A DNA stretch of 64,000 nucleotides. Origin: Ascaris suum. Taxonomy: Eukaryota; Nematoda; Chromadorea; Rhabditida; Ascarididae. A program made the position numbers and the translations under genes. The stretch is from contig CM024175.1 in NCBI GenBank assembly GCA_013433145.1, positions 10,152,516 to 10,216,515 on the forward strand. The letters run 5' to 3'. Positions 1 to 39,300 of this stretch are shown piece by piece (the first letter of the stretch is position 1; each line of letters begins with the position of its first letter). A model generated the notes under the pieces. It was not told the DNA's origin and did not search any database. It saw only the letters and a program-made list of their open reading frames with translations.

Positions 1-148
1 CATTCGTTTTATTATGCACTTTACGAAATTATGAGCAACGATAGATTGTGAAGTGCCTTTATAATTTTGATCGTCTAGGATTTTCTCATCACTAAAATAT
101 CCTATGGGAATTTGTATTTTAATAATTTAATTTCGACTTCGAATTGAG

Positions 149-19678
<19,530 letters not shown>

Positions 19679-20359
19679 GTATTAAATTCCGCTTATTTAT
19701 TTTAGTTTGTTGCATACCTGTGGCAAGCATGAGGTATGCTGAGACCAGATCACTAAAGTTGTTGAAATTAAGGAGGTGGTGTTTAAAGAGGACACTTTTT
19801 TCAAATCGTGCAGCTAGAGGAGTGAAGATAGCTAGGCGCAAGATGTGGTGGCAGGGGATTCAATAATCCTTAGATTTCGATGGGATCAGACTGCCGGAAA
19901 TTCTGTGGTTATCCGCGACGAAAGTTTTTAAAGAGCTGTATGGATTTGTTTTGAGCTATTATTCCTGAGAATCTTCAAATGCGAAAACCTTCGAACTCTT
20001 CTTTAGTTTTGAATTTTTTGGGTTAATATGATATGAAGTGAAAGTTGTACTAACATCAATTATTATGCCTCAGCATAGTTTATTATTTTATTATTACTGT
20101 TATTTTTCGTTTATATTATTTAAAAAAAATTTTTTTTCTTTCCTTAGGTATTAACTGTTCAGGGAAGTGAGGGATGATGCCCCGGTGGTCGATCACAGAG
20201 TGGATGATGAGTTTGCAAGGGGCACGCGACCATTCGAGCAGTGAGTAACATAGTTGGCTGTGCTGAGTGGCTAATTTGAACCCAATGTGCAACTTGCTGA
20301 GGAATGTGGCTTTTTTTATTTGTTGAGGATAAGATATGATTGTCATTGTTTTTGCGGTG

Positions 20360-20362
<3 letters not shown>

Positions 20363-20451
<89 letters not shown>
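20363..20451. repeat. (TA)n microsatellite, 89 bp
   Basis: Perfect AT alternation about 700 bases after the stop codon of the unc-84-like gene. Confidence 0.98.
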
Positions 20452-20456
<5 letters not shown>

Positions 20457-21240
20457 TTAAATGTGCAGTGTTCTCGAAAGGCTTATAACAGATTTGTATG
20501 TGGAAAATGTGATCGGAAAAATTGAAATAAAATGTGTAACATCGTTAACGAATTTATTAGCAGAATTATGGGCTTTTTATTCTTTTTTGGAGGGAAAAAT
20601 CTCAAATTTATTCAAAATTTGCATAAATTTCAGCAGTTTATACATAGTAAATTCAAGTTGGTGTGAAATTCAATATTCAGAAGCGAATCGACAATTTTGT
20701 TGGAAATCATCAATTGTCTTTTTTAAGCTTCAAAAAGAAAAAAAAGGATGTGATTTTTTTCATCCTTATTTATATGTGAGTCTTACCTACATTGATATTT
20801 GAATGGCACTCTTTTAATGACTTTGTATAGTTGATTGAGATATAAGAAGGAATTCTTGATCATTCATTTTTCGGTGTTAAATTTCATTAAGATGCGATCT
20901 TTATTTTATTTATTTTCTGTTCGCCTTTTTGAATAAGATAATTTAAAATTGTCTTGCTTTTATCACATTTTCCAATGAATTTCTCTTCTTTATTGTTTCA
21001 TTTGCGTGAATATATTATACATATGCGTGTACGTGTATCCAAGTTTATAAGCGTCTTCTTGTTTTCTAAAATAGTTGAGGGTTGAATGGATGGGTATACA
21101 TACAGTTGAGGGTTGATGCGGATTTCAGCATAAGTGTTTATTTGAATAAAACAAGAGGAAGTGGAACTTTGTGGAAAATTATTGAATTGGAATATCATTG
21201 ATTTTCGGGTCACTAACGAGTTTTTGAATCGAACTTTATT

Positions 21241-21262
21241 GTGTGTGTGTGTGTGTGTGTGT
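21241..21262. repeat. (GT)11 microsatellite
   Basis: Eleven GT units in the spacer between the unc-84-like gene and hpd-1. Confidence 0.95.
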
Positions 21263-21613
21263 ACGACAAATAAGGACATGTTCGATACGTTTGTATATTC
21301 AATATGTGGACACTTTTTGATGAAAAAATTATTTCTAGAACTTTACAAATTTATGATGTGAGCGTTGATTAGAGGGGAAATTGAATTCTGAAGAGATGAT
21401 TCTCACAGAAGAAATAATATCTGAGTTTTTGCATTATGTTGTTTAGGAAGATGAACGGTACGGAAGATCTAAACAAGACGAAAATTTGGTCACTTTTCAC
21501 AAATTTTTCTTAACCTTCGACTACAGTTCACATTCACCTCTAATAGGGTGACTAGCAAATCTTCGAGTGTTTGAGATGAAATATTCGCATATTCTTTTTT
21601 ATTCATAGTTGGT

Positions 21614-21722
<109 letters not shown>

Positions 21723-22892
21723 GTCATGTATTGGCAGGTAATTGAAAGTTTCGATCGTGGGCAAATTGAATTGAAATATTTCAAAATCTTCTTTATATAT
21801 GGGTTTAACCGAAAAGATAAAACATAAGGGATAGCCGAGTTGTGTCGAATGATTAAAATGGATAATCTATTTCGAAATTCGCACTTAAATTGAGTGAAAT
21901 TTTTTCTTATTTTCATCTCTTATCTATTAACTACTAACAATATTTTAATGACGAATTTGTTGTTTTTTTTTTTGTTTGTTAAGCAAAATTTTTATACCTT
22001 CATAAGAATATTTGCAATAATCATGATATATTCTGATCCGTTATTGTTTTGATAGTATCTCGTTGAAAGTTGTTATCCTTATGTATATTATTTGTATCAC
22101 CAACGAGTATTGTTATTACCTAGTTATCGACTTTAATTGTTTGCATGTTTTGAAATATATGAATGCACTCTTCAATATATTTTCATTTTGCATTTGAGAA
22201 ATTCATCTCTAATTTATTACTCAATTTTTATTGAATCATTTAGTAATTACCGTAAAAATTCTAGACGAGGAATCAATTGTATGCGTTGAAATAATCGCCT
22301 CTTCACATTTCGATGATGGCAATTTCTTTTTGAAATTTCATTCATTTTAGATAGAAATAATACAATAAATCGCAGCTATTCGTTTTTTTTTCTTCCTTAC
22401 ATATTAGTTTACCTCCATTTATATATTTTTAAAAAAAATCATTCAAATAGTTTTTTTTTGCGACTTTATTTTATTATTTGATCTCTCAATATTATCTTTT
22501 ATTATCGTCATTGAAATGTTATGTTTGATTGTATTGATTTATCGTTCATTAATGAAGCTTATTAGTTGTTGTATATGGTTGTTCATTAACGTTTTAATAA
22601 TCGTTTAGAATGCGGTTTTTAATCCGAATATGCAACATTTTTGAGGAAATATTTAGTTCAGTTTAGTACTAATTGCTAATGTTGAATAGAGGGAACACCT
22701 AAAAGCGTGAGGTTCTTGACCTACTTCTTGTAATTCTGGACCTTCGACCTTAGAACAAAACATTTTTCTAAAGGTCATCGTCAGATAGCAAAGTTAAAAT
22801 TTAACTTGACGTCAAACTAGCTGTCGTGCGAGAAAAACGTCTTTGTTTCCTTCCTAAGTGTGGGATGCTGAGATTTGGTTATGGGAAGAGGT

Positions 22893-22909
22893 GGGGGGGG
22901 GGGGGGGGG
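22893..22909 (+). repeat. Poly-G run of 17
   Basis: A homopolymer G run flanked by GGGAAGAGGT and AGGGCAGGAGG, so the whole stretch from about 22882 to 22922 is purine-rich. It is a G-quadruplex candidate. Confidence 0.9.
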
Positions 22910-25185
22910 AGGGCAGGAGGTGAGAGGAGAGTGGGTCCGCGTACTAGATTTTTTCCCGAGAAGGTTTCGCCGAAGGCAGCGATCTAACGTTATTTATCGA
23001 TTTGGCTGACTAATTTCATTAAAGCATGCATTTATGTCCATCATGCTTTCAAGTTTCGTTTCATCCATATATGAGTTTCAAAAATTCTGAGCCGCGTATC
23101 GCCCATATGTGTGGATGACCTCTGCCGTGTTGAAAATAAACGTATTTAGAGGAATGAAAGTGTTACAAGCTCTGGGCTTATAGACGAGAGGTTACGGTGT
23201 GTAGTTTGGTGTTTTATCGGTTAGTTTCTAAAAATATAGAAAAGGATTGGGGATGGGGAAACCATCATTTCGTACTGTTTTGATGCTGTAACTGCAAAAG
23301 AACGGAGAGGTGAGGGTATTTTTTTGTGAATTATGAAGAAAAAAAAGTTAGTGAGGAGCAAACATCAGTGAATGATCCACAAGTTGGAGGATTACAGGTA
23401 ACAACAAGATTTCTATAACTCCTATAAACATGTAAAATTATAACGAAGTGGATACTTTATATCGTGAAGTGAATTTGCACGTAAGAGACTCCTCCAGAAA
23501 GGCACTGGAAGATATGGGAATTCTATATATTTCTATAAATTCATGACTTTAATTTTATATTTTAAATAATTTATACACATAGTAAATCAATAATAACTAG
23601 AAAATTTATGAAAATAATCGGAAAATTATTTGCAAATTTTTTTTTCAGTCGTTTAGGGGAATTGTATTTTCTCAATCGTCATTGTAAATTAATCATTAAA
23701 TTAATTTAGAAAATAGCGTATATCAATGTGTTTTGCACTTATAGTGCTTCAATTGGTATTTCAAATATTTCTCTACGCTGCAAGCATTAAACGTTTGCGC
23801 AATTCAAAACAGGTTGCTAAAAAGAAATCGGCAAAAGAGCGATTTCTTTCGATATTGAATGTTTTTTTTTGAATTGCATTTGAAAATTTCTGCTTTTTTT
23901 TCCATTATTTTTATACTATTTGCATTGGTGGAGTAATTATTATGAGATTTTTAAGCGAATTTAATTTTAAAAAATGCGAAAAAAAACATTCAGATTGTAG
24001 ATGATTTTTTGTGTATTTTGGAAGGGAGAGGATGGATGGATGGGAATAATAACATTACCCGAGGGAAACTTTTTATGAAGAGAGGATTGCTTTATCATTT
24101 TTATTTAATTTATTTATTTTTAATTTTATATTTTTATTTAATTTTATGAAAGCCTATTTTTAATATTTAATAAAATTAATAAAATCGTCAAATTTATGCA
24201 AATAAAGATTCTGCGTAGTTGAAATTTTATAATATAATTTAAAAACATTTATATAAGCTGGCGTTTATTTCGTTTTCGTTGTGCATTTCCAGAAGAAGAT
24301 GCTGAAGTCGAAAATTTTATGGCTGTGATCCAATTTCCATTTTTCTTGAAAAAAAAAAGATTTTTTTTTAACGGGGAAGGGAGAAGAAGTTAGCACAAAT
24401 ATCGATAACATTCAATATAATCTTCTACTTTAATTGAAACAACTCAAGTTTTAATGCTTCTGACGAACTTATCTTCCAATGTCCCTCCACCACCCATACC
24501 TCTCTCACTCTAACCATCCTTCCTGTTGTCATTTGCGCCAAAGATATCAGATCTTGGATCATTTCTCTGTAGTTATATGTTTGCATGTTCTCTAATTTCG
24601 CGTCGATATTTTCGTAGTTTCGGTGATAAGTTTTCAGCAGAGCGAGCTGATAAGATAATACGCGTGATTAGGTAAGGGTTGCGCACAAAGAAGGGTAGAC
24701 GATTTTGCTTGAAGGTTGCCCATTGCTAGAGTCCGCTATGCCAACCATTCATTGCTGAAATCATCTTCACACAACGTTATGCTTCCAAATTTTCTTTATT
24801 GATTTTCTTTTTCTTCATGAAATTTATTTTCAGGCTTACACTAAAAATAGATTGGTCTACTAATGAGTATAATCGTCATGAAATTTAATAACTATTTTTA
24901 ATGCTTTATAAAATTAATAGAATCGTCGAATTTATATCGACTATTCACTTTCGTTATGAAATTTCAGTGTCTTACTAAAATTGATAGATCTTATGAATTA
25001 GTACCAATGATAAGTGATAATTTATTTATGACTTCATTTCAACGTTATCTATACGATTATAATCTTTTGTACACCTATGTAGCTTACTGCTGAAACGTTC
25101 TACGATTGTTGGTTAAGTTTTAAATAAGTTTTGAAAAAAAAAAACAAAAGAAAATTAAGCCTATAAATAAAAAATTCTCAGTTAC

Positions 25186-25191
25186 AACTTG
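25186..25191 (+). other. Acceptor site (TTCTCAG type) 45 bases before the hpd-1 ATG
   Basis: A pyrimidine-rich TCTCAG precedes the exon holding the proposed start codon. It is either a spliced-leader trans-splice site or the acceptor of an internal exon; the sequence alone does not decide. Confidence 0.5.
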
Positions 25192-25236
25192 ACGCTTGGT
25201 ACAAGAATTCCGATCGGTTCTACGTTCTACATCACA

Positions 25237-32607
<7,371 letters not shown>

Positions 32608-32737
32608 ACGAGTATTCAAATCACGATACGAAATGTGTCATTGATTTACTTATAGTTATTTCCTTATGAAATGCTCGCAAATCTACTATTGAAGAATTTT
32701 TTTTGTGGATATTAGTTTTAATTGAATATTGATTGAA

Positions 32738-32743
32738 AATAAA
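32738..32743 (+). other. Polyadenylation signal of hpd-1
   Basis: AATAAA 131 bases after the hpd-1 stop codon, the first such hexamer downstream. Confidence 0.55.
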
Positions 32744-33274
32744 ATGCAAGCTATAATTGAGATTTGAAATGGAACGATAGAGTTGTTCGCATTCATCACT
32801 TCTATATCCGCTCTAGAATGGAATGTTTCTTTGTCGATAAAATGGGCTCTTTCCTCATAACGACATTACTGACTCGAGAGGAAAGGATGGGCGAGAAGTA
32901 AAGTAGAAGGCATTTAACTAAAAAGAGCGTTTCAATAAAGAACCTAGAAGAGTTGTTGATTTTCAAATCTATTCGTTACAAGTGACTTTTAGATTTTAAT
33001 GTAATCAGTATGAGTGGTCTATTAAGAAACCTCTAACATTCATACGAAAAAAGTTGAACTCATTTAGTGAATAGTTTTCGTTGTTCGACGATATGATTTA
33101 TTTTATTAAATGGAAATTTATAATTTGGTCTCTAAAAGAAATCCTAATAACAAATAAATACTCCATTAAATAACAATAACAGTTTCATCAAAAAAGCTGC
33201 TGTACTGTATTTTTTTGTTCATAGGCCTTAGAGGTTGCAAAATTTCGCCTCCACTCCTAATTGATATGGATTTA

Positions 33275-33387
<113 letters not shown>

Positions 33388-36376
33388 TAGAAAAATTGCA
33401 ATTTTCATGGAAAGTAGTGCAGTTTGATGGAAAATATAAGCATAATCGTCCAGTTGAAGATTTTGAGGTCACATTTCCAAACGCCCAGTTAAATCACTTT
33501 AAACTTCAAAATGCTAAGTAATCCTGCTTGTTATTTTCAAGTTGTTCGTATTACTTGTATCCCATATGCTCAGTTGATCAAAAAAAAATCATATCTGCAT
33601 AGGTGAACGTGCAAAGTGTTGAAAGGACTAGAGATCCATTAACGTGCAGTAGTTGTGATGTAGACAGAGAGTTGAGAGTTTGCTCTCGATAAAAATATAT
33701 CTGCTTTGCGTCATTTCATTTATCAATCAAAGTTCCACTTATCAATCAAAATATACGTGCAAACGTACAACAATAGCTCAGCTGTTTTTGAAGTTCGCAT
33801 TCAGGTTCATTGAGCTTTATTTAAAATCAGTTGAATTTGCTTCGGGACTTAATAGTGAACAAATCCAAGTCCAAAATTATGTGGAACTTAATGGAAATTA
33901 ATTTCACAAGCATGAGAGACTTAGTGTTGCCAGAAAATTGGTTGTTTTTAATAAAAAAAAACCATGTTGCACAAAATGTGTAGTCATTGTTCAGTTGTTT
34001 CGATTCGGTGACAAGGGAGTCAAAAATTCGGCTAAAATAGGGCGTTTATCAGGAAGATGGAGGTTCTGTAATGTTCGTACATTAGCCGGCATTGATTGTT
34101 CATCGCCTGTAGCATTTATAGGAGTGCGTTTCTTTGTTAGACTTAACACTTGCCATAAATTGCGTTATAGGGATTTGCACAAAATCGATATGGATCACAG
34201 CGTCCATCATCGATATCTTAGCCTGCTAGCATTGTGAGCAACAAATATTAACAAATGAGAAATTCGCAAATTTGTCGTCATAATGTTTCAGCTGAATAAA
34301 GCACTCCATTTAAATATCTCTATGAATGGGAATAAAAACTTTGCTATTGAAACATTGATTACAGCAACATGAATTCTACATACTTCATATGAGTTTCACT
34401 TAGAAGAGCATATTTTTGCATACGAATATTTCCATATTTAAAGAATGATATTTTGAGAATTTTCGTTAATATGAGCGGAAATGATCATTCACTAATATCA
34501 CGATTTCTGCAATCATAAAAGAAAGAATACGATATGTATATTGATTAATTATGATATTTAGAGCTTTTTAAGTATCGTCTTTTATTATCGTTAATAAATT
34601 TTCATTTATTTGAGTGAAATTTTTCCAACTGGTATCTTTACGGCTTTGAATCATTAATACTAATAACCTATTTGTCCTCCTTCGAAAAAATTTTAACTGA
34701 GCCAGTAGGATGAAACGCCAATCAAGGATGTTGATGGAACTGTCTGTTTGGATTTTAGGATTTATCGATTGGAGATCTATTACTAACGAATGGCATTAAC
34801 AGAATTTCCACTTGCATTATTAAAGCTATATCACCTTAAGTGCAATTTTTAATCCGTGAAATTAAACTTATGCGAGAGCGTATAGAAAGTATGCGGCCTC
34901 TATGATTTTTCTTACTTTCCTCTCTGGATTGTAACCAACATTATCACATTTCATCTGCATAAAGGTCTTTAACGATTATCGTGGAAAATATGCTGCAGCA
35001 AGAGAAGGATTCGTCTCGTACGTACTATTGGAAGCGTTATCATTTCGTGATTAGAACGCTGCACAGGATGCTATAGCAATATGAAATACGACTTAATAAC
35101 GTCGAGTCCAATCCTACTGCTCTTAAAATTCCCCGTTGAGCTGACAGATTGGAACATCGACCAAGGATACTAAAACATCCGATATTTGATTCACGGACTG
35201 TTGAAATATCCACCATATATGATTATATATAAAATCGTACGGTTGAATGGCAAAAAGTCTTTGCAACGAGGTATTATTTGAGCTTTGAAATTGGCAAGCG
35301 AAATCAGCACACTTGATATCAGTTAAACCTAAGGGCATTGTGCCTAAGGACATTGTGCCGTTAACGTGTAGATAATTCTAGAAGTCTTCTAACAGACGTC
35401 GAGAGCGTGCTTTTTCTCCTTTTTTTTTCGGGTGAACAGTAGGTCGTAATTGCCGACGGCTGTTAGGACGTCATTGCAAGAAGTGTACGCAACTGTTCTA
35501 GAAGATTTTTTAAACTGACCTTCTCTTATATATATATAGGTCTCTTAAGCTATAAGCAGCAATGTTCACTTGTTCATTCGTTATTGCGAACTATGGTTGC
35601 CCTTTCTATTTATTTCGATGAAATCTTTGTGTTTAATGATTGCGATCAGTTTCTAGCGTTTTTCCTGATTACGCTCAACGATTTCTACGTATTAGAAATT
35701 GGAAGTCCTCTTTCATATATATATATTTGCTTCTTGTTTTATAGTGAATTATCATTTACTTCTTGTAACGCACCAATGATAGCTTTGATATTGGGATCGA
35801 TCATTAGGTCGTTGTATGTGGGTGGTTTTTAACCATGCCCCTAGAACTTTCGATTATTGCTTACTGATTATTATTTTATTTCTTGAGCTACTCATTGTCG
35901 GAATTATTTATACTTTCTGAGTGATAAGTGCGTTCTACTCTCTGAGCTATGTATAAGGCTATTTTTAATTTAGGCCAATGAAATAGTATCAATATTTACT
36001 ATTCTAATCTCCTTTATACGATGCCGTAGTTTTATTTGATGGTCCTACCTCATTGTAGAGCTCGCATAACGAAATCTTCATCGCACCCGAATTGAAGTTT
36101 CTAAAACTCCATTGTTTTCTCCTTCATTCATAATTTCCTCTGCTGAGTATAGGTGGCGATGAATATTTCAGTGCGGAAAATAGCGATCACCGCCTATAAA
36201 TCGTCATACGGTTTTTTTGTCTTGCTGATGCATTTACTATCTCTAGTTTTTTTCGACAATGTTTAAAACAAGAATATAAATTTCTATTTGTTCATTTAAA
36301 ATAATAGTAGTTCTTTATTGCAGCATCCTGCCATTGCCTAATTACTTAACAATAATACAGTTATCAGAATATTTGC

Positions 36377-36378
36377 AG
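36377..36378 (+). other. Probable trans-splice acceptor of kat-1 copy 1
   Basis: ATTTGCAG ends at 36378, seven bases before the ATG. The inverted paralogue has an AG at exactly the same distance from its ATG, although the seven bases between differ. The conserved spacing supports a real splice site feeding the first coding exon, most simply a spliced-leader acceptor. Confidence 0.6.
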
Positions 36379-36385
36379 CGTAGTG

Positions 36386-39300
36386 ATGGCCACCTCAAGA
36401 CTTGTCTGCAGCAATTTAACGAAGCAATGCTTTACGATCTCGTCACGTGCTGCTAGCCAATTTACCGTTCGTTATTTATTCTTCATATCATAAGCCTCGT
36501 TGTATTATTGATGCAGTATAATTTCATTGACGGGTTTTTGCAATACAGCGATTATTAGCAATTGCAACATTCCAATGATTTTATTTAGGGATCATTTTTT
36601 TTGCAATGATAACTTCTATGATTTCAGTTATGAGATAACACAATAATAATTTCTCGATAAAAATAAAAAATAATATGATGGAATATAAAACAAGATGAGA
36701 AGAGATCATAAAGCGCATCATATCATCGAATGAAGAAGCTGCTTTTTGACAGCCAAATACGAAGTACCCATTGGATTTATTGCCATGGCTTGGAAATTTC
36801 TCCAGTCTTCTGTTAGAGGGGTCTATTAATCACTAATACTGCTGATAAGTTAAAAATATTTTTTTACTACTTTCTTCGCCAAATTTGAGTCAACCATCCA
36901 TGAGGCATTAAGCAAACGGATCGGAGTTACTTTAACTTACTCACTCCTTGCCAATTACCTTAGCATACTTTTAAAATCAGTATTTGCTTATGTTAGTTGA
37001 AGATTATTTTTGCAGCGTTGTTTGATATTACTGTGCTGAATTATTTAGAAATTTTTTCTCTGCAATTTCATGATGCGTAAAAAAAATCTTCCCTTCACGT
37101 TAGCTCATAACTTCAGCTAAACGGAAGTAGTGGTGATATAAAGAGACATCTATTCGTAATGAATGCTTTATCGATTCAAGTAAATATGAGTATCTCAATT
37201 TCATGATGTGGTATTCGTGGGTGCCGCACGAACACCGGTCGGATCGTTTCGCTCTTCGCTTTCCACTGTTCCAGCCACTGTCCTCGGAGCTGAGGCTATT
37301 AAGGGTGCACTTAAACATGCCAATCTAAAACCCTCACAAGTGCAAGAGGTGAAAGATTGTAAAATGTTTGACTTCCGTCCGTAATGAATAAGAGAAATAT
37401 GAAATACGAGACAATAGCAACGAAAAACTTGCATAAAATATTTTTAAATTTACCGAAGGAATAATTGTGAATCAATTGAAAGATATGAGGAAAATTTCAA
37501 TAATATGAATCATGCAATAATGCGAAAAAATAAAAAAAAATGAAATAAGATGCAATATTATTAAAATTTTTACGTGGAATATAATTTTTATTTCCTCGAA
37601 AAATTTTTGAGAGTAGAAAAATCGATGCAAAAAAAAAACAAATTTCATGAAGAAATTTATTAGATATAAATTCGAAGATAATTAATGATAAAGCTTGAAA
37701 ATGATGCGACCTGAATTTAAAAAAAAACAGATAACTTCGAAAAATTTCTTTCCTTTTTTTTGCAATTTTATCTATTTTAGGTGTTCTTTGGCTGTGTCGT
37801 TCCATCCAACTGTGGACAAGGTCCTGCCCGTCAAGCGACACTTGGAGCTGGTTAGTACTGTTGGTCATATTTCTTCAACCTGATGAATAATATTGCTCGA
37901 ATATAGTCGAATTTTGAAATGCTTTTCAGCTTGCCAAACTTTAAATATAAATCAAAAATGATACAATCATAATATATGGAATCGAGAAAAGCAGAGAAAT
38001 GTACCAAAGGGATTGGCATAATATGTGCCTTGCATCGTTTTTTTTATTGAGTTTATAACTTCAAAAAAAATTAATGAAAAATTATGACGGGCATATGGAA
38101 TAATGCAACCTCATATAATCGATGAAATCATTGGCAAAAGAATTGTCTCTTGCAAATTTCGAGCAGCCTAAAATACAATGCAATTAATTGCAAAATGCGT
38201 ACAAATTTTTTTACACAATCAAATATTTGTACCTCATTTCGAAGATAATAGAATGACTTGAAAATCAGTCTAAAGAGATGTACTATCATTTTCAATAGAG
38301 CTATCATTTTTCATAGCCTAACATGGATAAGATAGGAATTATTTGATAAATAAGAATACATGCAAATGCAAAGCAACAATTTTATTGCAAGGCATAAATA
38401 ATGAATTTTTAAGTAGTCCATTAAAGCATAAAATACCTAGTTTCAAAATTTTTCCCGAAATATTTCTTAACTAATATTATATATAAGCTACATTACATTG
38501 ATCTCTTAAAATTCTATTCATTCTTATCAGTATTATACATTGTTCATTCAAAAAAAATCATTGTAATTCATATAAGTGCTTTAATTTCAATAGGAAAACA
38601 AACATTGATAGATAGATGAATAATGATGATTAGCATCTTTTATTTAACACATTCAGGATGCGATCCTTCGACAATCGTTACAACTCTCAATAAATTGTGC
38701 GCCTCGGGAATGAAGTCGATTGCTTGTGCCGCCTCACTTTTGCAACTTGGTCTTCAAGAGGTACAGAAGCTTGATTTACTTTGATTCGGAGAATTTTTAC
38801 AAATTTCAGCAAACTTGATGGAAATGCTCATCTTATCTAAATGAATCCACAGTATTGAACTTAATACCATAATCCAATCGATTACTTTAAACTCGCCATA
38901 TCGGTTATCGCTTTACAGTATACTTCGTCGATATTATCGCTCTAAGACCTAATGAAATGCATCCGTTTCTCATCTCTTCACTATAGAAACAATCGGAATG
39001 GACCTAAGCACAACGAACATTTACTATGCAATGATCTCAACTGTTACTTGCGCACGTGATTAGTTCTATATTCTATGCATATATTTCGAAAATGCAAACT
39101 GTAATCTCAATAGCCTTATGAAGCAATTCAATGCTTTCTATGAAAAAGATCGTTTGAGTATATATTTATCCGCTTGAAATTGGGCGATCCGCCTATATTT
39201 GGATGAGAGATCCATTAAAAAAAGTGATCGCACGAGATTCGTGACAAATTTTAGGTGAGATCCATAAGAAAATCCATTAAAAAGTGATCGATATAGCGCT

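Noticed and set aside
33938..34237. 99-codon open frame in the hpd-1 to kat-1 spacer
   Set aside because: No recognised domain, no supported splice or start context, and odd composition; kept only as a note in the spacer entry.
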